A stretch of DNA of 46,723 nucleotides from an uncultured Aquimarina sp. (GTDB lineage Bacteria > Bacteroidota > Bacteroidia > Flavobacteriales > Flavobacteriaceae), in the NCBI GenBank assembly GCA_937951135.1, contig CALFCI010000022.1, positions 1-46,723 of the forward strand. The letters run 5' to 3'. Numbering within the stretch: position 1 is the first letter of the stretch; each line of letters opens with the position of its first letter. Shown in pieces: positions 26,316-36,336 of the stretch. The notes beneath the pieces were generated by a model. That model saw only the letters and a list, made by a program, of their open reading frames with translations. It searched no databases and was not told the origin of the DNA. The position numbers were made by a program, and so were the translations under genes.

Positions 26316-28643
26316 ATGAAAAAATTCCCTTCATTATTATCATTTACCCTAATTTTATTTGCCTTGTGGTACACTTTTTACAGTGCTATGCCGCAACGCA
26401 TTTCAGATTTGGAAACCCCAAAAGAAGAGTTTTCAACACTTCGTGCTTTAACCCATGTAAAAGCTATTGCAAATACGCCACATTATCTGGGTAGCCCAAA
26501 TCATGAATCGACCAAACAATATATTATTGACGCTTTAAAAGCGCTAGGATTACACCCTGAAATCCAAGAAGGTTTTGCCTTGCATCTGCCAGGAGAACTT
26601 GGTAAACCACAAAATATAATCGCTAAAATAAAAGGCACTACAGACGGTAAAGCACTGCTTTTAATGGCGCATTATGACAGCGCTGGGCATTCTGCTATAG
26701 GCGCTAGTGATAATGGCAGTGGAGTCGCTACGATTCTAGAAGGCATTAGCGCATATTTATCGGCTAAAAAAACACCTAAAAATGATATTATTATCTGTTT
26801 TACTGATGGAGAAGAACTTGGTCATCTAGGTGCTGAACTTTTTATCAAAGAACATCGGTATGCTAAAAACATTGGTATTGCTTTAAATTTTGAGGCTAGA
26901 GGTAGCGGAGGACCTTCCTATATGCTAATGGAAACTAACGGCAAAAACGAAGGGATGATCGCTGCTTTCGGTAACGCGAAAGTTCCATACCCTGTCACCA
27001 ATTCATTGGCGTATAGCATCTACAAACTATTGCCAAATAATACCGATCTCACAGTACTCAACAAAAAGGGAAACATCGAAGGGTATAACTTTGCTTTTAT
27101 TGATGATCATTTTGATTATCACTCGGCAAACGATACTTGGGAAAACCTTGATCTTAATGCGCTCCAACATCAAGGAACTTACCTTATGCCGTTGCTTGAT
27201 TATTTTGCAAACGCTAATCTTTCGAATATAAAATCAGATCAAGATTATGTTTATTTTAACGCACCTATCGTGAACCTTATTAGCTATCCTTTTAATTGGA
27301 TTTATGGGTTATTAGGTATTGCTGTGTTTTTATTTTGTGGGCTATTGTGGTATGGTAAAGTCATGCGCCGTATCTCTTTTAGGGAAGTAGCTAAAGGAAT
27401 TGCAGTTTTATTAGCAGCCTTGTGTATTTCGGCTATACTCACCTTTGGAGGTTGGTTATTGATCCAGTTCTTATACTCAGAATATCCTGAAATACAACAA
27501 GGGTTTCCATATAATGGACATTACTATATTGGTGCTTTTGTATTCTTGTCTTTGGGGGTTTGTTTTCGATTGTTTGCTAGAATCCATACAAAAGATAATC
27601 AGCCTAGTCTAATGACTGCGTCCATAATGATATGGCTAATTATCGCCGCATGTACTGCAGTTTACCTTAAAGGCGCTAGTTATTTCATTATTCTTGTCTT
27701 TTTTGGTCTTATTGCATTATATATTATGATTCGACAGCGCATGCCTAATGCAATATTAATGGTACTCCTTACCTTTCCTGCACTTTATATCATAGCGCCA
27801 TTTATAGAAGCTTTTCCAATTGCTCTAGGATTAAAAATCATAGCAGTTGCTGCCATACTTACCGTTTTATTATTTGGGCTATTAGTGCCAGTAATAGGGT
27901 TCTATCGACGAAAAAAAATATTAGGCCTACTCGCCTTTGGTCTTGCCTTTTTATTTCTAATTATCGCACATTTTAAATCTAATTTTACCACGGAACACCC
28001 CAAACCAAATAGCTTGCTCTATCTATTGGATACCGATCAAAATACCGCTACATGGGCAACTTATGACCATACTTTAGATTCTTGGACTAAAAATTACATC
28101 ACTACTCCTCAGGATAGCATTCTTTTTTATCATAGGTACCCACTGCAAAGCAAATACAGTACTGAATTTACATATACCAGTACTGCGCCAGTAAAAGCAA
28201 TACCTCAACCGGTTACTCATATACAACAGGACACCCTATTAGGAGACCGAAGACAAGTTACATTGCAGATCACTCCAAAACGTACTATCCATCGTATGGA
28301 AGTCTATTTTGAAAACGTAATGCCCTCTGATACCATTTTGGCAAATGGAACTACATTTCCAATACACCCACCCATGAAGAAAGCTGTAAAAAAGGACCGC
28401 ATTACTTACTATGTGAGAGATCGAGAACCTCTAGTCTTACAACTGAACATTAGAAAGGAGCATATTCCAAAAATCACGCTACTAGAATCTTCTGTAGACT
28501 TATTAGAAAATCCAGTATTCTCTATACCTAAACGAGAAGCGTATATGATGACCAAACCTTTTATACTAAATGATGCAATCGTATTAAAAAAGACGATTAC
28601 ACCAGAATATATCGTTAAAGCACCAGACACGACAAGTCTCTAA
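26316..28643 (+). CDS. Membrane-anchored M28 family zinc aminopeptidase
   Basis: A 775-aa protein. An N-terminal anchor helix (about 8-25) leads into an M28 peptidase domain (about 45-310) with a full set of zinc ligands and catalytic acids: MAHYDS (His119), SDNGSG (Asp132), DGEELG (Glu166 and Glu167), NFEARG (Glu193) and the later YHSAND His. Behind it lie seven to eight membrane helices (about 325-545) and a periplasmic C-terminal domain of about 200 residues. This layout matches the Fxna/vacuolar membrane protease type, common in Bacteroidota, and the peptidase should face the periplasm. Substrate unknown, probably small peptides. Monocistronic; convergent with the DUF2867 gene. Confidence 0.87.
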   Translation: MKKFPSLLSFTLILFALWYTFYSAMPQRISDLETPKEEFSTLRALTHVKAIANTPHYLGSPNHESTKQYIIDALKALGLHPEIQEGFALHLPGELGKPQNIIAKIKGTTDGKALLLMAHYDSAGHSAIGASDNGSGVATILEGISAYLSAKKTPKNDIIICFTDGEELGHLGAELFIKEHRYAKNIGIALNFEARGSGGPSYMLMETNGKNEGMIAAFGNAKVPYPVTNSLAYSIYKLLPNNTDLTVLNKKGNIEGYNFAFIDDHFDYHSANDTWENLDLNALQHQGTYLMPLLDYFANANLSNIKSDQDYVYFNAPIVNLISYPFNWIYGLLGIAVFLFCGLLWYGKVMRRISFREVAKGIAVLLAALCISAILTFGGWLLIQFLYSEYPEIQQGFPYNGHYYIGAFVFLSLGVCFRLFARIHTKDNQPSLMTASIMIWLIIAACTAVYLKGASYFIILVFFGLIALYIMIRQRMPNAILMVLLTFPALYIIAPFIEAFPIALGLKIIAVAAILTVLLFGLLVPVIGFYRRKKILGLLAFGLAFLFLIIAHFKSNFTTEHPKPNSLLYLLDTDQNTATWATYDHTLDSWTKNYITTPQDSILFYHRYPLQSKYSTEFTYTSTAPVKAIPQPVTHIQQDTLLGDRRQVTLQITPKRTIHRMEVYFENVMPSDTILANGTTFPIHPPMKKAVKKDRITYYVRDREPLVLQLNIRKEHIPKITLLESSVDLLENPVFSIPKREAYMMTKPFILNDAIVLKKTITPEYIVKAPDTTSL

Positions 28644-28686
28644 TTGACATACATCATTCTTTTACTCAAAAAGAAACAGGTTCTTT

Positions 28687-29187
28687 CTATCTATTTTTTT
28701 GTGAAAAATACGCTTGTCGAAGCATTCTTTTGACTACCATACGATGAAAAGGTGCAATGATAAACATATATGCTTTTCCTGTAAAGTTAGTGTACTGGAC
28801 TAGCGTAGTTACTTTAATATTATATTGCTCTTCTTTGGTATTATGAATGCTTACTCTAAATTTTAAATGGGTATCGTTTGCACCTAATATCATTTCATCT
28901 GTGGCTATCGAATAGATTTCAAAAAAACCAATATACCCTCCAACTTCCAATGCAGTATTTACATTTGTTGGCGGATCTGTCTGTAAACCGATCATTTTTG
29001 CGAAAAAGTTTCGCACCTTAAAGAGTACCGAAACCCAGCCTGGAATAGTTCCAAAAATCAACATCGCTATCTTTGGTAGCGAATCGCTATGATTGGTGGT
29101 CGCAAAAGTATCTTTAAAATCTACTGAAGAGAGGGCATTTGTTATTCCTATGGTTTCTGGAACTTGATCTTCTATAACTATTCTCAT
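28687..29187 (-). CDS. DUF2867 family protein
   Basis: A 166-aa protein matching DUF2867 over its length: the start SSVDFKDTFATTN, the middle strand pairs (LEVGGYIGFFEIYSIATDEMI, LKFRVSIHN) and the conserved end YMFIIAPFHRMVVKRMLRQAY. The fold is a lipid- or ligand-binding START-like beta barrel by analogy with related domains; function unknown. In other organisms the domain is fused or adjacent to NAD-dependent epimerase-like proteins. Here a YeeZ-like dehydrogenase gene lies next door in divergent orientation, a context that fits but does not prove a link. Confidence 0.75.
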   Translation of the reverse strand: MRIVIEDQVPETIGITNALSSVDFKDTFATTNHSDSLPKIAMLIFGTIPGWVSVLFKVRNFFAKMIGLQTDPPTNVNTALEVGGYIGFFEIYSIATDEMILGANDTHLKFRVSIHNTKEEQYNIKVTTLVQYTNFTGKAYMFIIAPFHRMVVKRMLRQAYFSQKNR

Positions 29188-29405
29188 ACTTTTAAGGAGT
29201 TTACAATGGTTACAAGATCAATACTATTAAGGTCTTCAATACTAAACTTTCTGTCCATAAATCGGATGCAACCAATGTCATAAAAATATACACAATCTAT
29301 AGTAAAACAAAAAGAATAAGCCAAAATCACTTAGCCGTGCAATAAAGACTCCCTTTTTAATACTATATAGGATATAAGCGCTATACAAAATAGTATTTTA
29401 GCCTT

Positions 29406-30218
29406 ATGACAACGACAAAAATCTCCATCTTAGGTACTGGTTGGCTGGGATTGCCACTAGCTCAAACCTTAGTAGCACAAGGCAATCGTATTAAAGGAGC
29501 GACAACTTCTGAAAACAAATTAGACACATTACAACAAGAAGGTATTCAACCGTATCAAATAGCACTCACAGAAAAAGATCCAGAAGGCCCCATAGCTTGT
29601 TTTCTAGAAGGGAGTGAGATCTTAATTATCAATATCCCACCCGGATTGCGTCGAAATCCAAATGGTAATTTTATTGCTAAAATTGAAAATCTAATTCCGC
29701 ATATAGAGCAATCTACTATAGAAAGAGTATTGTTTATCAGTTCTACCTCAGTATTTGCTGATCAAGAAGATTTTCCTATAATCACATCTGAGACATTACC
29801 AAATGCAACCTCAAACACAGGAAAACAATTGATTGCCGTAGAACAGTTGTTACACAATAACACAAACTTTGACACTACCGTGCTTCGTTTTGCTGGTTTG
29901 TATGACGAACGTCGACACCCTGCCACAATGTTATCAAAGCGAAAAGGGATTAAGAACCCAAATGCTCCTGTTAATCTAATTCATTTAGACGATTGTCTTG
30001 GAATTATTCAACGCATTATCCAAACTCAAAATTGGAATATTACCTATAATGCTGCTTCTCCTACACATCCACCAAAAGCAGAGTATTACAGTAGTATTTG
30101 TACGCAAATGGGCATTCCAACTCCGGATTATGACTTTAACACCCTCTCTAAAGGCAAGGTTATTGATGCTAACCCTCTAGTAGACCTATTAGCATATACA
30201 TTCACAATACTACTATAG
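29406..30218 (+). CDS. YeeZ-like NAD(P)-binding protein (atypical SDR)
   Basis: A 270-aa single-domain Rossmann protein. The nucleotide-binding loop is GTGWLGLPLA at residues 10-19. VLFISSTSVFAD has the Ser/Thr strand of extended SDRs, but the usual YxxxK catalytic pair is not obvious (NTGKQLIAVEQLL stands in its place), which is typical of the YeeZ subgroup. Substrate unknown. The sequence ATTCACAA (30200-30207) and its complement (30219-30226) form a small hairpin over the stop codon. Monocistronic; convergent with the T9SS gene. Confidence 0.8.
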   Translation: MTTTKISILGTGWLGLPLAQTLVAQGNRIKGATTSENKLDTLQQEGIQPYQIALTEKDPEGPIACFLEGSEILIINIPPGLRRNPNGNFIAKIENLIPHIEQSTIERVLFISSTSVFADQEDFPIITSETLPNATSNTGKQLIAVEQLLHNNTNFDTTVLRFAGLYDERRHPATMLSKRKGIKNPNAPVNLIHLDDCLGIIQRIIQTQNWNITYNAASPTHPPKAEYYSSICTQMGIPTPDYDFNTLSKGKVIDANPLVDLLAYTFTILL

Positions 30219-30228
30219 TTGTGAATCC

Positions 30229-30264
30229 AAAAAAAGCCTCACAGGTATTGAATCCCTGTGAGGC
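30229..30264 (-). terminator. Intrinsic terminator of the T9SS beta-helix gene
   Basis: GCCTCACAGG (30236-30245) pairs perfectly with CCTGTGAGGC (30255-30264). On the minus strand the hairpin is followed by a run of seven T, the complement of 30229-30235, and it lies 28 nt past the stop codon. Confidence 0.9.
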
Positions 30265-30291
30265 ATGAACACTCCAACCAACCAAAATTAA

Positions 30292-33168
30292 TTATTCTAC
30301 TACAAAATGTTTGGTAATCCGTTCCGCTTGTTCCCCTATGACCAACATATATGCTCCAGGAATCAATCCAGAAATATCAATACTGAATGCAGAAGCTCCT
30401 ATACCTTGTATGGTATTATCATAGTGCACATTACCACTCATATCTACAATATGAACTCCCACAGTCTTAGAAATAAGATCTATATCCTCTCCGTTTAAAT
30501 CCACATTTAAAACTGTACTAGCGGGATTTGGATATAGTATCGGATTAGTATCTTCTTCTAGTATATTTGTATCTTCTACTACCGAATTATATGGCACTTC
30601 GGGCAAGTGCCAAAATGCACTTACGAAACCGTTTTTAATATTTTTACTTGCATCGTTATAGAGCACATATTCAGCATCAGTACTCTCTGGAGTGCCTGAT
30701 GGAAACCCATCTACTTTAATCGTATATTGAGGCCCTTTGATACTAAATGCCCTTGCAGAAGTAATTTTAATATTAACACTATTATTTACATCAACCAAAG
30801 CACCTACAATACTCCCTTGTTCCATAGTTTCAATTCGACCTGAGGTATTATGCACTGCTACTGTATTAGAATTAGTAATTCTTAATGGTGTTGATATTCC
30901 TTCTTCACTTCCTGTTCCTCCTCCTGTTTCAGTCTTAAATAGATAGATACTAACATTATTAGAATTTCGTATTTCTGACTGTGCCGATGCAGGAGAACTC
31001 GTACCATATCTTTCGAAATTCATACTATACAAATTCAGATTACTAGCGCCATCTGCAATAAAAGCACGAAAATTATTCTTTTTCGTTAGAAACCTTAATT
31101 GTGTATGGGTGCCATGCACACCATACCATTTTCCTCCTCCTCCAGAGCCTACTCTTACAAAATACTTCTTAAATCGATCTATATGAGTAGCCTTATCCCA
31201 TAGACTATAATCTCCAAAAACTACGTTTGCTACTACAGAACCCTCCCCTTGTTTCCAAAAAAGAAAAGACATATCATTATTATATGTACTCGGGTCATTA
31301 AGTTGGTAATCTGATTTTTGATCTTGCAAAAACACATCAGCTAGTAACGCCTTACCATCAAGCAAAGCCTCTGTGGTAACTAGAGGCGCAGTATACCCTT
31401 TAGTATGCATTTCAGGTTTTGCCCTAATAACACTATTCACTTTACTGGTTCCTAATAGTTTACTTTCTGCTCTAAGAATTAAAGAGTTATCCATGTAATA
31501 TACCCCACGCGGAATAAACACACGTTCTTTTCCTTGATATTGAACTTGATCGGATTCGTTATGAATATTATTCAATACTGTTTGCACATAAGAATGGTCA
31601 GGGTTCTTATCTATCCCCAATGCGGGGTCTAACATAAACACATCATCTGCTAATAATTCAGTATATGCTTTTGTATTCACTTCATTTGTAGAAATAATTG
31701 CTTTAAAAGGGAGTTTTAAGTCTTTTTTAATCGGATTTACATGTTTATTAATGACTTCCCACGGTGCTGAGGGTGGGTTCATTATAGGATTATAAGGAAT
31801 TGTTACATCTTCAGGGCTTTTTTTAGGATCTTTGGATGAATCCCATATCACAAATTGATCATTATTATTTGCCTTGTGATGTGCAAATGCTCCTATAGCA
31901 TAAGGAGATTCATTGGACTCTTTGTCAAGGAAAACCTTTTTATTTCCATTAGTACCTCTTACAATAGCAGTAACTTTTCCTCGAATATGTACATTTTCTA
32001 AATATATATTATTGGATTTATGAATCCAAAATAATGCATCGGCAGGATCATCACCCCCTTCTATATCAATAAGTGCATCAACAATACTAATTCCTTTTTG
32101 ATCTACAAACCCTTCATCTCTACCATAAAGTGTATGATCTGGATTATTACGATCATCAAAAATACGAGGAGTATCTTTTTTGATATACAAACCGATTAAG
32201 GCATGCCCTTTATATGTAGGCCCTGAAAAAACAGCATCTGTTTGATCGATAAAACGCATTCCTACCATAAGCATTTCTTGTGTAATTCTAGGATCCATAC
32301 TTACAAAGCCATGCTTTCCTCCTTCTACAGTACAATTAAAATAGCCCCCTCCAGAACCTAAACCCCCTGTTAAACCGGCATAAGCACCCTCTGCTTTAAT
32401 TAAACAATTTTCCATACTACACCCTTGAGCTCCAGCAAAACGCACACCTACTGCGCTAGAATGATTTCTTACATCAAAAACAACATCTCTTATTACCATG
32501 TTAAAATTAGAAGAAGACGATTCTACATTAATATTTTTCCTCCATGTTTCACTAGAGATTGTACATCCAGAAGCATCATTACACAAACCCATCGAGTTAT
32601 TAGTAGCACTAACTAACTCTGCATAGGCTTGTAATAATGGTGCCATATCCTTATGCTTTGGATCATTTTTATGAAATTTTCCTTCAGTAGAGGCTAATTT
32701 CAATACAGCCCGTTGGTTTCCGTTACGCCCCCCTACAATTTGGATAGAATGTGCTCGGTCATTTCTATACTGCCCAGGTTTATTATTAGGATTTTTAAAG
32801 GATTGTAAACTTGCACTTATTGTTCTAGAAATTTTGTACGTCCCAGCAGGAATATATACTACATAATTCCAATCTCGAGCAAAACGTATCGCATCTTCTA
32901 TAGCGTTGGCATTTGCGTTGGCATTACCACCAGAACTAGCCCCAAAAAGTGTCACTGGTAAATATCCTATCCTAAGTAGCCCATTAGCATCCCAATTTTC
33001 TTGTAATTTATTTTGAATTTGATTATTTGGTATAAACACTTCATAGTTTTGCAAGTGTTTCGGCAATTGAGGATGTTGATATAACGAACCTGTAGGTATC
33101 GTTTGTGCTCTTCCTGAAAGAATACTAACCAGAAAAGCTACCACTAAAAATAAATTATGCTGTTTCAT
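30292..33168 (-). CDS. T9SS-secreted protein with two pectate-lyase-type beta-helices
   Basis: A 958-aa exported protein. The signal peptide (LFLVVAFLVSILSGRAQ) is followed by a first beta-helix domain (about 65-450, starting GASSGG and AIRFARDWNYVVYIPAGTY) and a second (about 500-860, with RVFIPRGVYYMDNSLILRAE). Both starts look like the pectate-lyase-3 fold entry, in which a beta-helix follows a PAGTY strand. The tandem arrangement resembles GH55-type exo-beta-1,3-glucanases, though I cannot confirm an active site. The last 80 residues are a type A T9SS sorting domain: LYPNPASTVLNVDL, VDMSGNV, ISGLIPGAYMLVI and the basic end ITKHFVVE. It is therefore expected at the cell surface or in the medium, probably acting on a glycan. 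Confidence 0.82.
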   Translation of the reverse strand: MKQHNLFLVVAFLVSILSGRAQTIPTGSLYQHPQLPKHLQNYEVFIPNNQIQNKLQENWDANGLLRIGYLPVTLFGASSGGNANANANAIEDAIRFARDWNYVVYIPAGTYKISRTISASLQSFKNPNNKPGQYRNDRAHSIQIVGGRNGNQRAVLKLASTEGKFHKNDPKHKDMAPLLQAYAELVSATNNSMGLCNDASGCTISSETWRKNINVESSSSNFNMVIRDVVFDVRNHSSAVGVRFAGAQGCSMENCLIKAEGAYAGLTGGLGSGGGYFNCTVEGGKHGFVSMDPRITQEMLMVGMRFIDQTDAVFSGPTYKGHALIGLYIKKDTPRIFDDRNNPDHTLYGRDEGFVDQKGISIVDALIDIEGGDDPADALFWIHKSNNIYLENVHIRGKVTAIVRGTNGNKKVFLDKESNESPYAIGAFAHHKANNNDQFVIWDSSKDPKKSPEDVTIPYNPIMNPPSAPWEVINKHVNPIKKDLKLPFKAIISTNEVNTKAYTELLADDVFMLDPALGIDKNPDHSYVQTVLNNIHNESDQVQYQGKERVFIPRGVYYMDNSLILRAESKLLGTSKVNSVIRAKPEMHTKGYTAPLVTTEALLDGKALLADVFLQDQKSDYQLNDPSTYNNDMSFLFWKQGEGSVVANVVFGDYSLWDKATHIDRFKKYFVRVGSGGGGKWYGVHGTHTQLRFLTKKNNFRAFIADGASNLNLYSMNFERYGTSSPASAQSEIRNSNNVSIYLFKTETGGGTGSEEGISTPLRITNSNTVAVHNTSGRIETMEQGSIVGALVDVNNSVNIKITSARAFSIKGPQYTIKVDGFPSGTPESTDAEYVLYNDASKNIKNGFVSAFWHLPEVPYNSVVEDTNILEEDTNPILYPNPASTVLNVDLNGEDIDLISKTVGVHIVDMSGNVHYDNTIQGIGASAFSIDISGLIPGAYMLVIGEQAERITKHFVVE

Positions 33169-33384
33169 CGTGTTTTAAGATTTTGGTGTGAATTAAAAAA
33201 TTTGGTTAACCAATACGTACTCCTAAAGATACTGAGGGCACCTATTACTTTATAAAGTAATGAGTGAATGGTAGTAACCATTATGTAAATGGATAAAAAA
33301 CGAGAGTATATGGTACTTTTGCACCGCTCTTTTTTTAGCATAATTCCCTCACACACAAAAATTAGCTATAGTTGTAAACCAATT
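33169..33384. other. Intergenic upstream region of the T9SS gene
   Basis: A TACTTTTG at 33311-33318 on the plus strand matches a -7 element, but no -33 match lies at the right distance. It points toward the bidirectional terminator at 33385-33429 with no gene between. A minus-strand frame at 33165-33356 has no supporting features. The T9SS promoter should be here but is not clear. Confidence 0.4.
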
Positions 33385-33429
33385 AAAAAACAAAAAACCG
33401 AAGCAGATTGCTTCGGTTTTTTGTTTTTT
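33385..33429. terminator. Bidirectional intrinsic terminator after sdhB
   Basis: A perfect 21-bp stem with a 3-nt loop. The core arms are ACCGAAGCA (ending 33405) and TGCTTCGGT (from 33409), flanked on both sides by A and T runs that extend the stem. It lies 63 nt past the sdhB stop and ends the sdh operon; it would also stop plus-strand transcription. Confidence 0.92.
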
Positions 33430-33492
33430 CAAAAATATTTTATAACGTAAATCTCACTACTTAATACTTCGTACTAAGTACTACATTACATA

Positions 33493-34242
33493 CTATCCCT
33501 TTGCACTTGCTTTTAAGTACTCACGATTCATACGCGCAATATTTTCTAATGAAATTCCTTTAGGACATTCGATCTCACAGGCTCCTGTATTGGTACAGTT
33601 TCCGAACCCTTCTTCATCCATTTGGTTTACCATGGCTAATACACGGTCTGTAGCTTCTACTTGCCCTTGTGGTAATAACGCGTATTGCGATACTTTGGCA
33701 GAAGTAAACAACATGGCAGAAGCATTTTTACAAGCCGCTACACAAGCACCACACCCGATACAGGTTGCTGCTGCAAAAGCATCATCTGCATCATCTTTAT
33801 TAATTGGAATTGCATTGGCATCTATGGTATTTCCAGAAGTATTTACCGAAACATATCCACCCGCATGTTGGATACGATCAAAAGCACTACGATCCACCAT
33901 TAGATCTTTTACTACAGGAAATGCTTTTGCTCTAAAGGGTTCGATATAAATCGTATCGCCATCCTTAAACTTACGCATGTGTAACTGACAGGTTGTTACC
34001 CCACGATCTGGCCCATGTGGTTCTCCATTGATCTGTAATGAACACATCCCACAAATCCCTTCTCTACAATCATGATCAAAGACAACAGGCTCTTCTCCTT
34101 TATGGATTAATTGCTCATTCAATACATCTAACATCTCTAAAAAAGACATGTCTCCTTCAATTCCAGTAACCCTATAGTCTACTATCTTTCCTGTTGCAGT
34201 AGCATCTTGCTGACGCCATATTTTTAATGTAAGATTCATCAT
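33493..34242 (-). CDS. sdhB: Succinate dehydrogenase iron-sulfur subunit
   Basis: A 249-aa electron-transfer subunit that passes electrons from the flavin of SdhA to quinone through three iron-sulfur clusters. The 2Fe-2S ligands are in [12 protein letters not shown] and the later TCQLH. The 4Fe-4S and 3Fe-4S ligands are in [13 protein letters not shown] and [13 protein letters not shown]. All cysteines expected for the Bacteroidota type are present. The start may be either Met of the MM pair (34242 or 34239). Third gene of sdhCAB; a 67-bp gap with a strong hairpin separates it from sdhA, so its level may be set separately. Confidence 0.96.
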   Translation of the reverse strand: MMNLTLKIWRQQDATATGKIVDYRVTGIEGDMSFLEMLDVLNEQLIHKGEEPVVFDHDCREGICGMCSLQINGEPHGPDRGVTTCQLHMRKFKDGDTIYIEPFRAKAFPVVKDLMVDRSAFDRIQHAGGYVSVNTSGNTIDANAIPINKDDADDAFAAATCIGCGACVAACKNASAMLFTSAKVSQYALLPQGQVEATDRVLAMVNQMDEEGFGNCTNTGACEIECPKGISLENIARMNREYLKASAKG

Positions 34243-34264
34243 AGTTTTTAGTTGATGGTTGATG

Positions 34265-34303
34265 GTTGCTAGTTGTTGGTTTCATCAACCAACAACTAGC
34301 AAC
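34265..34303. repeat. Strong hairpin between sdhA and sdhB
   Basis: GTTGCTAGTTGTTGGTT (34265-34281) pairs perfectly with AACCAACAACTAGCAAC (34287-34303) around a 5-nt loop. The left arm is preceded by GTTGATG repeats. It fills almost the whole 67-bp gap and has no following T run, so it looks like an RNA-processing or stabilising element or a REP-like insertion rather than a full terminator. Confidence 0.85.
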
Positions 34304-34309
34304 TGCCAA

Positions 34310-36325
34310 CTATTTATACGATCGTGTTTTTAACTCTATATTATCAAAGACTAAGTCTTCTTTATGCAATTCTGCATTCTTAGGTTCTCCTTTATACTCC
34401 CAGGCAGACACATACTTAAAGTTTACATCATCTCTAAGGGCTTCTCCTTTTTGTTCTCCATCTTGCTCTACAGACTCTTCTCTAAAGTGTCCTCCACAAG
34501 ATTCTTTTCGTTGTAATGCATCCTTAGCAAATAATTCTCCTAGTTCTAAGAAATCAGCTACACGTCCTGCTTTTTCCAATTCTGGATTCATACCACTAGC
34601 AGAACCCGGTATTTTTACATTCGCCCAAAAATCTGCGCGTAATGCTTCAATATCTTCAATGGCTTCTTTTAGTCCTTTTTCATTACGAGACATTCCACAT
34701 TTCTCCCACATGATCTTACCTAATTTTTTATGGTAATAATCTACAGAATGTTGCCCTGCGGCTCCCATTAATTTTTCGATACGATCCTTAACCTCTTTCT
34801 CCGCTTCATCAAACTCTGCCGTATCCGTAGGTATTTTACCGGTACGAATATCACTAGATAAATAATCTCCGATAGTATATGGCAATACAAAATATCCATC
34901 TGCTAATCCCTGCATTAATGCAGAAGCTCCTAAACGGTTTGCTCCGTGATCAGAGAAGTTTGCTTCTCCTGCAGCATAACATCCTGGGATAGTCGTCTGT
35001 AAATTATAATCTACCCATAATCCACCCATCGTATAATGTACTGCTGGATAAATCATCATTGGTGTTTTGTATGGATTCTCATCTACGATCTTCTCATACA
35101 TTTGGAATAAGTTTCCATATTTATTCTCAATCACCGCTTCTCCTAATTCAAGAATTTTAGCAGGTGATGGGTTTTCAATTCCTGAAGTTAATGCTTTTTC
35201 TTTCCCATACCGTTGTATTGCGGCTGCGAAATCAAGATATACAGCTTCTCCTGTCTTATTCACTCCAAAACCAGCATCACAACGCTCTTTTGCAGCTCTA
35301 GAGGCTACATCACGTGGCACTAAGTTTCCAAAGGCTGGATAACGACGCTCTAAATAATAGTCACGTTCTGCTTCGGCCAATTGTGTTGGTTTTAATTTCC
35401 CAGATCGAATGGCTTCTGCATCTTCTATACGTTTAGGCACCCAAATTCGTCCATCATTACGCAATGATTCTGACATCAACGTTAACTTCGATTGATGATC
35501 TCCAGATACTGGAATACAGGTTGGGTGAATTTGTGTATAACAAGGGTTTGAAAAGAATGCTCCTCTACGGTGTGCTCTCCATGATGCCATTACATTACTT
35601 CCCATGGCATTGGTGCTTAAGAAAAATACGTTTCCATATCCTCCGGTAGCCAATACTACAGCATGAGCAGAATGACGCTCAATCTCACCAGTCACTAAGT
35701 TTCTAGCGATAATCCCTCTTGCTTTTCCGTCGACCTTTACTAAATCTAGCATTTCGTGACGGTTAAAGGCTTGTATTTTCCCTCTCTTGATTTGACGATT
35801 CATTGCTGAATACGCTCCCAATAGTAATTGTTGCCCTGTTTGTCCTTTTGCATAAAAAGTACGAGATACCAATACCCCTCCAAAAGAGCGGTTATCTAAC
35901 AATCCACCATATTCTCTAGCAAAAGGTACCCCTTGCGCTACACATTGATCGATAATATTGGTCGATACTTCTGCCAAACGGTGCACATTCGCTTCACGAG
36001 AACGGTAATCTCCTCCTTTTACCGTATCATAAAATAACCGGTAACTAGAATCTCCATCTCCTTGGTAATTTTTTGCGGCATTAATTCCTCCTTGTGCTGC
36101 AATAGAATGCGCACGTCTTGGAGAATCTTGATAACAAAATGTTTTTACGTTATACCCCAACTCGGCTAATGTAGCTGCGGCACTTCCTCCTGCCAATCCG
36201 GTACCTACAACAATAATATCAATATTACGTTTGTTTGCTGGATTAACTAGATCGATTTTATTTTTATGATTCGTCCACTTGTCTGCCAGTGGACCTTCTG
36301 GTATTTTAGCATCTAAAATTGACAT
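34310..36325 (-). CDS. sdhA: Succinate dehydrogenase flavoprotein subunit
   Basis: A 671-aa catalytic subunit that oxidises succinate to fumarate with covalently bound [22 protein letters not shown] is the FAD-binding Rossmann motif, and [16 protein letters not shown] contains the His that attaches FAD. The active-site region appears in [20 protein letters not shown] and GHYTMGG-like [30 protein letters not shown] is the second FAD contact. The length of about 670 aa fits the class with a single cytochrome b subunit. It follows sdhC by 11 nt, so both are one transcript from the promoter at 37027. Confidence 0.97.
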   Translation of the reverse strand: MSILDAKIPEGPLADKWTNHKNKIDLVNPANKRNIDIIVVGTGLAGGSAAATLAELGYNVKTFCYQDSPRRAHSIAAQGGINAAKNYQGDGDSSYRLFYDTVKGGDYRSREANVHRLAEVSTNIIDQCVAQGVPFAREYGGLLDNRSFGGVLVSRTFYAKGQTGQQLLLGAYSAMNRQIKRGKIQAFNRHEMLDLVKVDGKARGIIARNLVTGEIERHSAHAVVLATGGYGNVFFLSTNAMGSNVMASWRAHRRGAFFSNPCYTQIHPTCIPVSGDHQSKLTLMSESLRNDGRIWVPKRIEDAEAIRSGKLKPTQLAEAERDYYLERRYPAFGNLVPRDVASRAAKERCDAGFGVNKTGEAVYLDFAAAIQRYGKEKALTSGIENPSPAKILELGEAVIENKYGNLFQMYEKIVDENPYKTPMMIYPAVHYTMGGLWVDYNLQTTIPGCYAAGEANFSDHGANRLGASALMQGLADGYFVLPYTIGDYLSSDIRTGKIPTDTAEFDEAEKEVKDRIEKLMGAAGQHSVDYYHKKLGKIMWEKCGMSRNEKGLKEAIEDIEALRADFWANVKIPGSASGMNPELEKAGRVADFLELGELFAKDALQRKESCGGHFREESVEQDGEQKGEALRDDVNFKYVSAWEYKGEPKNAELHKEDLVFDNIELKTRSYK

Positions 36326-36336
36326 CTTGTGGCGAT

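Noticed and set aside
33165-33356. 63-aa minus-strand frame upstream of the T9SS gene
   Set aside because: Overlaps the T9SS start, has no recognisable domain and no clear promoter; its composition looks like translated intergenic sequence.
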